A stretch of DNA of 5,069 nucleotides from Rhodospirillaceae bacterium UBA6608. GTDB lineage: Bacteria; Pseudomonadota; Alphaproteobacteria; Rhodospirillales_A; Casp-alpha2. Below, in pieces: positions 1 through 5,069 of the stretch. The position numbers and the translations under genes are program-made. How positions within the stretch are numbered: the stretch's first letter is position 1; each line of letters opens with the position of its first letter. The notes below the pieces were generated by a model, which was not told where the DNA came from, did no database searches, and saw only the letters and a program-made list of their open reading frames with translations. The stretch is from NCBI GenBank assembly GCA_002433335.1, contig DJHY01000212.1, positions 529-5,597 on the forward strand. Reading direction: 5' to 3'.

Positions 1-378
1 CTTCACCGTCTGATTGCAGCGCACGCAGGGGATCGGGGTTTCGCCGCGCAAATAGGTATCGGCGAAATCGTCCATCACCTGTTCCTTGAACCGGTTTTCA
101 TAGTTCAGGACGTAATGGGGGAACCCCAGTTGATCAGCGACCCGGCGGGCATCGTAAATGTCCTTGCCGGCGCAACAGGTCTTCTGCCCCGGCAGAACCT
201 CGCCCTGATCGTAGAGCTGCATGGTCATGCCGACCACGTCATAGCCCGCTTCCTTGACCAGGGCGGCCGCGGTCGAGCTATCGACGCCGCCGGACATGGC
301 GACGACGACGCGGGTGTCCTGGGGCTTCTTATCGCCCAGGCCCAAATCGATCACGGAGGTGCTTTCAGGGGTGCTCAT
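1..378 (-). CDS. mnmA: tRNA-specific 2-thiouridylase MnmA (5' part, cut by left edge)
   Basis: Encodes the first 126 residues of MnmA, the cytoplasmic enzyme that adenylates and then thiolates U34 of Lys, Glu and Gln tRNAs. It receives sulfur from IscS, in E. coli through the Tus relay. The PP-loop ATP-binding motif SGGVDSS is at about residues 29-35. The segment [10 protein letters not shown] (residues 117-126) ends at the window edge, and C121 lines up with the catalytic cysteine of E. coli MnmA (CNKEIKF context, from memory). A C68-C69 pair followed by [12 protein letters not shown] resembles alphaproteobacterial members. The family is usually about 360-390 residues, so roughly two thirds is missing. 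The ATG at 378 leaves a normal short N-terminal tail before the PP-loop. No Shine-Dalgarno is visible in front of it, which fits either weak initiation or a leaderless message. The gene follows the DUF599 gene after 43 bases on the same strand. Identification is very secure. Confidence 0.96.
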   Translation of the reverse strand, partial: MSTPESTSVIDLGLGDKKPQDTRVVVAMSGGVDSSTAAALVKEAGYDVVGMTMQLYDQGEVLPGQKTCCAGKDIYDARRVADQLGFPHYVLNYENRFKEQVMDDFADTYLRGETPIPCVRCNQTVK

Positions 379-384
379 GGCCGG

Positions 385-412
385 AATATAGGGGTTCCGC
401 GGGCGGGTGCAA
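385..412 (-). promoter_or_regulatory. possible promoter for a leaderless mnmA transcript
   Basis: On the minus strand TTGCAC (412-407) and TATATT (390-385) are separated by 16 bases. The -10-like box matches TATAAT at five of six positions, the -35-like box matches TTGACA at only three. The -10 box ends six bases before the mnmA ATG, so transcription would be expected to begin at or next to the start codon. This agrees with the absence of a ribosome binding site. The evidence is pattern-only, and an AT-rich hexamer in a GC-rich gap could arise by chance. Confidence 0.25.
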
Positions 413-422
413 GCCTGCCCGC
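399..422 (-). other. strong GC hairpin at the end of the DUF599 gene, possible terminator
   Basis: Read on the minus strand, GCGGGCAGG (422-414) can pair with CCCGCCCGC (407-399) around a six-base loop. This gives eight G-C pairs and one A-C mismatch. The stem begins on the last base of the DUF599 TAG stop codon. It is not followed by a run of T, so it is not a textbook intrinsic terminator. It may still be a weak terminator, a 3'-end stabiliser or a processing site. Its loop overlaps the -35-like box of the candidate mnmA promoter. Confidence 0.35.
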
Positions 423-1180
423 TAGATCACGCCGCGGGACGGATCGGGCGCCGGGCTGTCCGCGCGGCCCAATTCATCCAGCGTTTGCAGGGTCACCGAG
501 CGGAAATCCCGACGATACAGGACCAGCACGACCCAAACCGTGGTCACGAACAGGCAGAGCGGATGAATGAACCAGGGCAGCAGCGCCATGGCGAAATAGT
601 AGCTGCGCAGTCCCCGGTTGAAGTTGGCCTGCGCACGACCAAGGATCAGGGCCGCGCGGGACGGAAAGGACGCCTTGATCGCGGCATCGCACTCACCGGC
701 CTGGGGGGCCGCGCCGATCATCACCAGCGTGTAATTGAACTGCCGCAGGCACCAGGCGAATTTAAAGAACGCATAGACAAACACGACCGCCAGGATGAAC
801 ACCCGCAATTCCATCAAGCGGCGGGATGCGGGCTGGGCCATGGAGACATCGTGGATGATGACGCGCAGGTCTTCGATCTGCCCCAACAGGGCGACCACCC
901 CGGCCAGCACCAGCATGGTGGTAGACATGAACAGGCTGCCGGAGCGGATATAGGCATTGACGATCTGCACGTCGGCCATGCGGTTGTCGCGCTCCAACAT
1001 GCGCTCCATCCACCGCAGGCGGTAATCGTGCAGGACCACGGCCATCGGCCGCTTGCCCCAGGCGATCTGATCGGCCAGCGCTGTATAACCCGCCGCACCC
1101 GCAAGGAACCAGACGAGCGCCATCGCATCCAACAGCGGGATGGTGGTGCCGAACAACATGGTCTCGCTCAACATCGTCAT
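422..1180 (-). CDS. DUF599 family integral membrane protein, function unknown
   Basis: A 252-residue protein with about four hydrophobic membrane segments, judged by eye at residues 15-35, 82-100, 124-142 and 195-222. The sequence between the last two contains [20 protein letters not shown] (about 185-204), the conserved stretch by which I recognise the DUF599 family. A basic, arginine-rich cytoplasmic-looking loop (residues 52-68) follows segment 1, and the C-terminus is polar with several prolines. No signal peptide cleavage site and no catalytic motif are evident. The reaction or ligand of this family is not known to me. The ATG at 1180 has AAGG seven bases upstream; ATGs at 1174 and 1159 are alternatives. 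It lies 50 bases after iscX and 43 bases before mnmA on the same strand, so it probably shares the isc transcript. That position does not by itself show a role in iron-sulfur biology. Confidence 0.85.
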   Translation of the reverse strand: MTMLSETMLFGTTIPLLDAMALVWFLAGAAGYTALADQIAWGKRPMAVVLHDYRLRWMERMLERDNRMADVQIVNAYIRSGSLFMSTTMLVLAGVVALLGQIEDLRVIIHDVSMAQPASRRLMELRVFILAVVFVYAFFKFAWCLRQFNYTLVMIGAAPQAGECDAAIKASFPSRAALILGRAQANFNRGLRSYYFAMALLPWFIHPLCLFVTTVWVVLVLYRRDFRSVTLQTLDELGRADSPAPDPSRGVI

Positions 1181-1230
1181 GGCTCTGCCTTGCTTTTACC
1201 AGGCCGGAGAAGGGCCTTCGGGACAGGCGG

Positions 1231-1431
1231 TCAGTCGCGCTCGTCCAACCAGGCCATCTGAATGGCCTCTAGAACCTTTTCGTTGGATTTCTGCGGATCG
1301 TCTTCGAAATCAGGCAATTCCTGAACCCATTTCCATAGGTCCGTGAAGCGCAGATTGACCACATCCGCATCGGGATGGGCGTCTTCTAGCTCGATCGCGA
1401 TGTCGATGGTATCGGTCCAACGCAGCCCCAT
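1231..1431 (-). CDS. iscX: IscX, small acidic modulator of Fe-S cluster assembly
   Basis: A 66-residue acidic protein, the same length as E. coli IscX (YfhJ). It keeps the family signature from start to end: MGLRWTD at the N-terminus, RFTDLWKWV in the middle (about 28-36), then DFEDDPQKSNEKVLEAI (41-57) and the final WLDERD. In E. coli, IscX binds the cysteine desulfurase IscS and iron through its acidic surface and tunes the rate of cluster formation on IscU. Its place directly after fdx, 19 bases downstream, is the classical isc operon order. A good ribosome binding site, AGAGGGGG five bases before the ATG, supports the start. A short inverted repeat (AGGCC 1201-1205 with GGCCT 1213-1217) lies after the stop but has no T tract, so I do not call a terminator. 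Confidence 0.96.
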   Translation of the reverse strand: MGLRWTDTIDIAIELEDAHPDADVVNLRFTDLWKWVQELPDFEDDPQKSNEKVLEAIQMAWLDERD

Positions 1432-1450
1432 TACAGCCCCCTCTTTCCGA

Positions 1451-1801
1451 TCAGACCTTGCGGTCGACCATCATGTTACGGGTCGCCTTGGGCAAAGTCA
1501 CCTTCAGGCCATTCAGTTCTTCCGACATCACCAACTGGCAGCCCAAACGCGACGTATGGGTCAAGCCGAACGCCAGATCGAGCATGTCTTCCTCGTCCTC
1601 GCTGGCCTCTTCCAGCTTGTCGTAGAAATCGGGATCGACGATGACGTGGCAGGTCGAACAGGCCAACGAACCTTCGCAGGCCCCTTCCAGATCGATGCCG
1701 TTGCGGTGCGCGACCTCCAACACCGACAAGCCTTCGGGCGCGTCCACTTCCTGGGCCGTGCCGTCCGGCAGGACGAAGGTCATCTTGAACATCTTGGTCA
1801 T
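1451..1801 (-). CDS. fdx: ISC-type [2Fe-2S] ferredoxin
   Basis: A 116-residue adrenodoxin-type ferredoxin that supplies electrons during cluster assembly on IscU. The four cluster ligands are C42, C48, C51 and C88, spaced CX5CX2C...C within [12 protein letters not shown] and RLGCQL, as in bacterial Fdx and mitochondrial ferredoxins. The acidic helix [19 protein letters not shown] (63-81) corresponds to the partner-docking region of this family. Length is close to the usual 110-115. The start at 1801 is the first ATG after an in-frame GGA TCA CCA CCC CCC stretch with no alternative start. The only Shine-Dalgarno-like AGGA is 12 bases away, which is long, so ATGs at codons 4 or 7 would be even less favoured. 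The gene is 42 bases downstream of hscA and 19 upstream of iscX. Confidence 0.96.
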   Translation of the reverse strand: MTKMFKMTFVLPDGTAQEVDAPEGLSVLEVAHRNGIDLEGACEGSLACSTCHVIVDPDFYDKLEEASEDEEDMLDLAFGLTHTSRLGCQLVMSEELNGLKVTLPKATRNMMVDRKV

Positions 1802-1843
1802 GGGGGGTGGTGATCCTTCTCGTACTATCGTCCGCCGCCGGGC

Positions 1844-3778
1844 TCAGTCGCCGGCCTCGGCCTTTTTCTGCGTCTCGTCTTGTTGTTCTTCCCGGTCGCG
1901 GGTCGCCTTGTCCAGGCGCTCGACCTCGACCCCGCGCAAAGCAGCGCGAATGCCCCGGTCCATGCGCTTTTCGGCGAATTCGCGGGTGCCTTCTTCCAGC
2001 TTTTCGACGGCCGCGTTGATGGCGTCGCGGTCGGTTCCGGCAACGGCGGCTTCCGCCGCGCCGACAAGGGCTTCGATCTCGGCCCGCTCGTCGTCGCTCA
2101 GCAAATCGCCATCGACCCCGACCGCCGCCCGCACGGCGCCGATGGCGCGTCCGGCCTCTACCCGGGCCTCGGCCAGGATGCGTTGGGTCATGTCGTCCTT
2201 GGCGTGCTTCATGCTGTCGTACAGCATCTGCGACATTTCGTCTTCGCTCAGACCGTAGGACGGTTTGACCTCGATGCTCTGCTCGGTCCCGGTCGTTTCC
2301 TCGCGCGCGCTGACAGTCAACAGGCCGTCGGCATCGACCGCATAGGTCACGCGGATGCGCGCCGCCCCCGCCGTCATCGGCGGAATGCCGCGCAGCGCAA
2401 ACCGCGCCAGCGAGCGGTTCTGATCGACCATTTCCCGCTCGCCCTGAACCACATGCACCGCCATGGCGGTCTGACCGTCCTGATAGGTCGTGAATTCCTG
2501 GGCCTTGGCCACGGGGATCGGCGTGTTACGGGGAATGATCTTTTCCGTCAGGCCGCCCATGGTCTCGATGCCGAGGGACAGGGGTGTGACGTCGAGCAAC
2601 AAGGTGTCGGAACCACGGGTCAGGGCCTCGGCCTGCAGGGCAGCCCCCACGGCGACGACCTCGTCCGGGTCGATATCGGCCAGGGGTTCGCGCCCAAACA
2701 GCTCGGCAACCTTCGCCCGGACCAGGGGGACACGGGTCGATCCGCCGACCAGGACCACGCCCTTGACCGCATCGGGGGTGACCTCGGCGTCTTCCAACAC
2801 GTCCTCGCAGATACGAAGAGTCCGCGCCACCAAGGGTTCGATCAGGGCATCGAATTCAGCCCGGCTCAGGGAGAATGTCTGGCTTTCGCCCCCCAGGGCC
2901 AATTCCCAGGTTCCGGCATCATCGGCGCTCAGGGCTTCCTTGACCTCGCGCGCCGTGGCTATGGCTTGTTTGACCGCGCCCGCACCCGGGGTCTCGCCGG
3001 TCCAATCCTTCAGGAAATGTTCGGCGATCGCGTGGTCGAAATCGTCGCCGCCTAGGGCCGCGTCACCGCCGGTGGCCAGCACCTGGAACACGCCCTTTTC
3101 CATGCGCAGCAGCGAGATATCGAACGTGCCGCCGCCCAAATCGTAAACCGCGTAAAGCCCTTCGGCTTCCTTATCCAAGCCGTAGGCCAAGGCCGCTGCC
3201 GTCGGCTCGTTGACCAGGCGCAGAACGTCCAGACCTGCCAAGCGGGCGGCGTCCTTGGTCGCCGTGCGGGCAGCATCGTCGAAATAGGCCGGCACGGTGA
3301 TGACCGCGCGCGTTACTTCGCGAGACAGAACCTCTTCCGCCCGTTCCTTCAGCGCCGTCAGAATATGGCCCGAGATCTCGACCGGCGTCAGGCGATGACC
3401 GCCGACGTTGAGACGGACCATGCGCGAGCCGCCCTCGTCATCCGGCTCGACCGTGAATGGCAAGTGACCGGCGACGGTTTTGATATCTTCAATCCCGCGG
3501 CCCATCAGCCGTTTGATCGAGCTGACGACGCTGTCCGGCCGCATGGCCAAAAGGTTCTTGGCCAATCCGCCGACGATGGGCGAGCCATCGGGCGCATAAG
3601 CCACGACGGACGGCACCAGGGCCTGCCCGTCTTCGTCGCGCAGGACTTCGGGCGTACCGTCGACCGAGACGGCGGTCACTGAGTTGGTGGTGCCGAGGTC
3701 GATACCGACGGCGACGTCGTGGTCGCCTTCGTGCGGGGCCGGGGTTTCACCCGGCTCGTAAATCTGCAGCAGCGCCAT
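1844..3778 (-). CDS. hscA: Hsp70-type Fe-S chaperone HscA
   Basis: A 644-residue specialised Hsp70 that uses ATP to drive cluster release from IscU, whose LPPVK motif it binds. The N-terminus MALLQIYEPG...APH is typical of HscA and differs from DnaK. Nucleotide-binding domain signatures are GIDLGTTNS (25-33), NEPTAAALAYG (190-200), YDLGGGTFDIS (212-222) and VLVGGSTRVP (342-351). The hydrophobic interdomain linker LLLDVTPLSLG is at 393-403. It is followed by the substrate-binding domain with IPRNTPIPVAKAQEFTTYQDG (in two parts, 415-435) and the helical lid from about 505. The C-terminus is a highly charged tail (about 621-644: RLDKATRDREEQQDE then QKKAEAGD) that exceeds E. coli HscA (616 residues). 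It starts three bases after the hscB stop, with AGGG eight bases before the ATG, so the two are almost certainly translated from one message. Confidence 0.97.
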   Translation of the reverse strand: MALLQIYEPGETPAPHEGDHDVAVGIDLGTTNSVTAVSVDGTPEVLRDEDGQALVPSVVAYAPDGSPIVGGLAKNLLAMRPDSVVSSIKRLMGRGIEDIKTVAGHLPFTVEPDDEGGSRMVRLNVGGHRLTPVEISGHILTALKERAEEVLSREVTRAVITVPAYFDDAARTATKDAARLAGLDVLRLVNEPTAAALAYGLDKEAEGLYAVYDLGGGTFDISLLRMEKGVFQVLATGGDAALGGDDFDHAIAEHFLKDWTGETPGAGAVKQAIATAREVKEALSADDAGTWELALGGESQTFSLSRAEFDALIEPLVARTLRICEDVLEDAEVTPDAVKGVVLVGGSTRVPLVRAKVAELFGREPLADIDPDEVVAVGAALQAEALTRGSDTLLLDVTPLSLGIETMGGLTEKIIPRNTPIPVAKAQEFTTYQDGQTAMAVHVVQGEREMVDQNRSLARFALRGIPPMTAGAARIRVTYAVDADGLLTVSAREETTGTEQSIEVKPSYGLSEDEMSQMLYDSMKHAKDDMTQRILAEARVEAGRAIGAVRAAVGVDGDLLSDDERAEIEALVGAAEAAVAGTDRDAINAAVEKLEEGTREFAEKRMDRGIRAALRGVEVERLDKATRDREEQQDETQKKAEAGD

Positions 3779-3781
3779 GGT

Positions 3782-4453
3782 TTAGGCCCTGCCCCGCATT
3801 TGGGCGCGGCGAAAACGCGTTTCGTCGGCCAGCTTGCGCAGATACTTCAATCGGGTGATCAGCGTGCCGATCCGGTCCAGGTCCGTGCCGTGAAAGGCAT
3901 CGGCTAATTCGGCTTCGCAATCGGCGATGTCGCCCTGCGCGCGGCGGGTCAAATCGCCGACCTCTTCCGCGGTTTCCGCGTCGGCCAGGGCTTCGCGCAT
4001 TTCCATGGCTTCCATCAGGATCACCGGGTCGTTCAGGGCGTTACAGCCCTCTTTCAACACGTCCAATCCCATCAGATGGGCCAGATAGACCGAGCGTTTC
4101 AGCGGGTCCTTAAGCGTCTCATAGGCATCGTTCAGGCTGGTCGCCTGTTGTTGGCTCAACGTCTTCTCCCGGGTGGTGCGGGTGGCGAAACGGTCGGGGT
4201 GCAATTGGCGCTGCAATTGGAAATAGGCTTTTTCCAATGCGGCCGTATCTACCTCGAACCCGCGCGCCACGCCCAAACGCTGGAAATGATCGGCTTGGCC
4301 GGGGGCCTGCACCGCCTTGCAGCTTGGGCAGAACGGTTCACCCGACACCACCGGCCCCTGACAGGACCAGCAGGCCTGGACAATCCGTTCATCGGCGGCC
4401 GCTTGGGTCTCAGGCTTGGCCGCGCCGTCTGCTGTCGCTTGCACCAGCGTCAT
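3782..4453 (-). CDS. hscB: HscB J-domain co-chaperone with N-terminal CxxC...CxxC zinc-type motif
   Basis: A 223-residue J-protein that brings IscU to HscA and stimulates the HscA ATPase. The J domain runs from about residue 55 to 128, with DHFQRLGV at its start and the essential HPD at 85-87 in QLHPDRF. The C-terminal IscU-binding three-helix region includes ILMEAMEMREAL (145-156) and RLKYLRKL (201-208), both matching the E. coli HscB pattern. The oddity is the roughly 50-residue N-terminal extension with CWSC (28-31) and FCPSC (41-45), four cysteines placed like a zinc ribbon. E. coli HscB (171 residues) lacks it, while human HSCB/HSC20 has a comparable CxxC pair just before its J domain. 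The ATG at 4453 has AAAGGA only two bases upstream, a short spacing. No better ATG exists before the cysteine motif. Order after iscA and directly before hscA is canonical. Confidence 0.96.
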   Translation of the reverse strand: MTLVQATADGAAKPETQAAADERIVQACWSCQGPVVSGEPFCPSCKAVQAPGQADHFQRLGVARGFEVDTAALEKAYFQLQRQLHPDRFATRTTREKTLSQQQATSLNDAYETLKDPLKRSVYLAHLMGLDVLKEGCNALNDPVILMEAMEMREALADAETAEEVGDLTRRAQGDIADCEAELADAFHGTDLDRIGTLITRLKYLRKLADETRFRRAQMRGRA

Positions 4454-4470
4454 TTTCCTTTCTGCCGAAT

Positions 4471-4484
4471 GCCCCGGGCGGGGC
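4471..4484 (-). other. short GC hairpin just upstream of hscB
   Basis: GCCCC and GGGGC can form a five-pair all-GC stem around a four-base loop. It ends 17 bases before the hscB ATG, immediately upstream of the AAAGGA ribosome binding site. It could affect translation of hscB or protect the 5' end of a processed hscB-hscA message. It is short and in GC-rich DNA, so chance is a serious alternative. Confidence 0.25.
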
Positions 4485-4525
4485 GGGAAGAACCAGGGGC
4501 CGGGAACGAGCCCCCAGCGAGAAGA

Positions 4526-4538
4526 CGGCCTTGGGCCG
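4526..4538 (-). other. short hairpin directly after the iscA stop codon
   Basis: On the minus strand CGGCC CAA GGCCG forms a five-pair stem with a three-base loop, one base after the iscA TGA. The following bases (TCTTCT) are pyrimidine-rich but not a T run. This makes it at most a weak attenuator or 3' stabiliser for the upstream iscU-iscA part of the message. Confidence 0.25.
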
Positions 4539-4539
4539 A

Positions 4540-4878
4540 TCAGATGTGGAAGGATTCGCCGCAGCCGCAGCGCCCCTTTTCATTCGGGTTGTTGAACACA
4601 AAGCCGGATTCCAGCTTGTCTTCAACGAAATCCATTTCCGTCCCGATGATGAACATCGTGGCCTTGGGGTCGATGAAGATCCGCACGCCCTTGTCCTCGA
4701 TCACTTCGTCGAACTCGTTCTTATCGTCCGCGAATTCAAGGGTATAGGACATGCCCGAACAACCCTTGGTGCGAATGCCGACGCGCACGCCAGCGGACGG
4801 CTTGCCACGGCTTGCCAAGAGCGCTTTCACGCGCTCCGCGGCATGGTCCGTGATCGACATCATTTGCGGCCGTTCCAT
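4540..4878 (-). CDS. iscA: A-type Fe-S carrier / iron donor IscA
   Basis: An A-type carrier that binds iron or a cluster between its three conserved cysteines and hands it to target proteins. The fold is covered by SITDHAAERV, GVRVGIRTKGCSGMSY and the C-terminal GRCGCGESFHI. The ligands are C40, C104 and C106 counted from the chosen start, corresponding to C35, C99 and C101 of E. coli IscA. Three possible ATGs are in play. The one at 4884 has GGGA only two bases away, the one at 4878 has GGGA at eight bases, and the one at 4860 would give the 106-residue form closest to E. coli (107) but has weaker spacing. I chose 4878 (112 residues) on ribosome binding site spacing. An in-frame TAA upstream excludes any longer form. 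It lies between iscU and hscB, and both flanking gaps carry hairpins. Confidence 0.95.
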   Translation of the reverse strand: MERPQMMSITDHAAERVKALLASRGKPSAGVRVGIRTKGCSGMSYTLEFADDKNEFDEVIEDKGVRIFIDPKATMFIIGTEMDFVEDKLESGFVFNNPNEKGRCGCGESFHI

Positions 4879-4934
4879 CGTCATCTTCCCGTCTTGGTCG
4901 TCTTCGTACTTCCGTATTCGGCGTCTTCCTTAAC

Positions 4935-4966
4935 CCCGGCACACCGGGCGAGGCAAGGCCCCGCCC
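4935..4966 (-). other. two mutually exclusive hairpins in the iscU-iscA gap
   Basis: On the minus strand, GGGCGGGG (4966-4959) can pair with CCTCGCCC (4953-4946) around a five-base loop, giving eight pairs including one G-U. The last three bases of that stem also belong to CCCGG (4948-4944), which can pair with CCGGG (4939-4935) around TGTG. Only one of the two can form at a time. Neither is followed by a T run, so a simple terminator is unlikely. A processing, stability or translational switch role is possible but unproven. Confidence 0.35.
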
Positions 4967-4982
4967 CCGTCCGAGGGTTCGA

Positions 4983-5069
4983 TCAGGCGCCCTTCTTGGC
5001 CTTGTAGTCCGAAATCGCCGCCTTGATGGCGTCTTCGGCCAGAACCGAGCAGTGAATTTTCACCGGCGG
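4983..5069 (-). CDS. iscU: Fe-S cluster scaffold IscU (C-terminal 28 residues, cut by right edge)
   Basis: Only the last 28 codons and the TGA stop are present, reading PPVKIHCSVLAEDAI followed by KAAISDYKAKKGA. PPVK is the remainder of the LPPVK motif that HscA recognises, and the cysteine three residues later is the third conserved IscU cluster cysteine (C106 in E. coli). The trailing helix with AEDAIKAAI and a lysine-rich end is the normal IscU C-terminus, so the stop is in the expected place. The full protein is usually about 128-140 residues. The next gene, iscA, starts 104 bases downstream, a longer gap than elsewhere in the cluster. Identification from this short piece is secure because the motif is specific and the following genes are iscA-hscB-hscA-fdx-iscX. 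Confidence 0.94.
   Translation of the reverse strand, partial: PPVKIHCSVLAEDAIKAAISDYKAKKGA

Noticed and set aside
1201..1217. Inverted repeat AGGCC / GGCCT between iscX and the DUF599 gene as a terminator
   Set aside because: The stem is only five pairs with a seven-base loop and no T run follows, so it is not distinguishable from chance in GC-rich DNA.
407..1261. Long plus-strand open frame of 284 codons opposite the DUF599 gene
   Set aside because: Its translation is a low-complexity H/Q/R/G-rich shadow typical of the reverse strand of a high-GC gene, while the minus strand holds a recognisable membrane protein family.
1808..1818. AAGGATCACC on the minus strand upstream of fdx, resembling the 3' end of 16S rRNA
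   Set aside because: It is the sense of the rRNA tail rather than its complement, so it would not act as a ribosome binding site beyond the AGGA it contains, and it is too short to be an rRNA remnant.
1880..3055. Plus-strand open frame of 391 codons opposite hscA
   Set aside because: It is the antisense shadow of the unambiguous HscA coding sequence and shows no domain of its own.
1844..3778. Reading the Hsp70 gene as dnaK
   Set aside because: The MALLQIYEPG start, the LLLDVTPLSLG linker context, the short lid and the hscB and fdx neighbours identify HscA; there is no DnaK-style EEVDKK-like or acidic DnaK tail.
4076..5007. Overlapping plus-strand open frames of 223 and 256 codons opposite hscB and iscA
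   Set aside because: They are arginine/proline-rich shadows of two well identified genes and cross several gene boundaries.
1..5069. An undescribed defence, mobile or biosynthetic system
   Set aside because: All sequence over 300 bases is accounted for by conserved housekeeping genes in canonical order, with no repeats, integrase, transposase or composition break visible.

Overview
The window is a high-GC stretch in which every supportable gene lies on the minus strand, so the text below reads from right to left. It is the downstream part of a housekeeping ISC iron-sulfur cluster assembly operon: iscU (3' end only, cut by the right edge), iscA, hscB, hscA, a [2Fe-2S] ferredoxin gene (fdx) and iscX. 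These are followed by a DUF599 family membrane protein gene and the 5' two-fifths or so of mnmA, cut by the left edge. iscR and iscS would be expected beyond the right edge but cannot be seen. Protein character (alphaproteobacterial-style MnmA with a PCVRCNQ motif, adrenodoxin-type ferredoxin, HscB with an N-terminal CxxC pair) and base composition suggest an alphaproteobacterium. A Rhodospirillales-like lineage is my best guess, because many other alphaproteobacteria rely on SUF instead of ISC. This placement is inferred, not demonstrated.

Layout: iscU end 4983-5069; a 104-base gap (4879-4982) with two mutually exclusive GC hairpins; iscA 4540-4878; an 86-base gap with two short GC hairpins; hscB 3782-4453; hscA 1844-3778 (3-base gap); fdx 1451-1801; iscX 1231-1431; DUF599 gene 422-1180; a strong hairpin starting at the last base of the DUF599 stop codon; a possible short promoter; mnmA from 378 leftwards. 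The iscA flanks are the only long gaps; the other junctions are 3-50 bases. There is no gene-free stretch over 300 bases.

How the genes work together: IscU is the scaffold on which [2Fe-2S] clusters are built with sulfur from IscS. HscB (J-protein) delivers loaded IscU to the Hsp70-type chaperone HscA, whose ATP cycle drives cluster transfer. Ferredoxin supplies electrons. IscA is an A-type carrier/iron or cluster donor. IscX modulates IscS. MnmA uses sulfur that also starts from IscS to thiolate tRNA wobble uridines, so its position next to the operon makes metabolic sense. The DUF599 protein has no known function.

I see no mobile element, CRISPR array, RNA gene or clearly new system. The most noteworthy points are the mitochondrial-like zinc-binding N-terminus of HscB, the isc-mnmA linkage with an intervening DUF599 gene, the hairpins around iscA, and a possible leaderless mnmA promoter.
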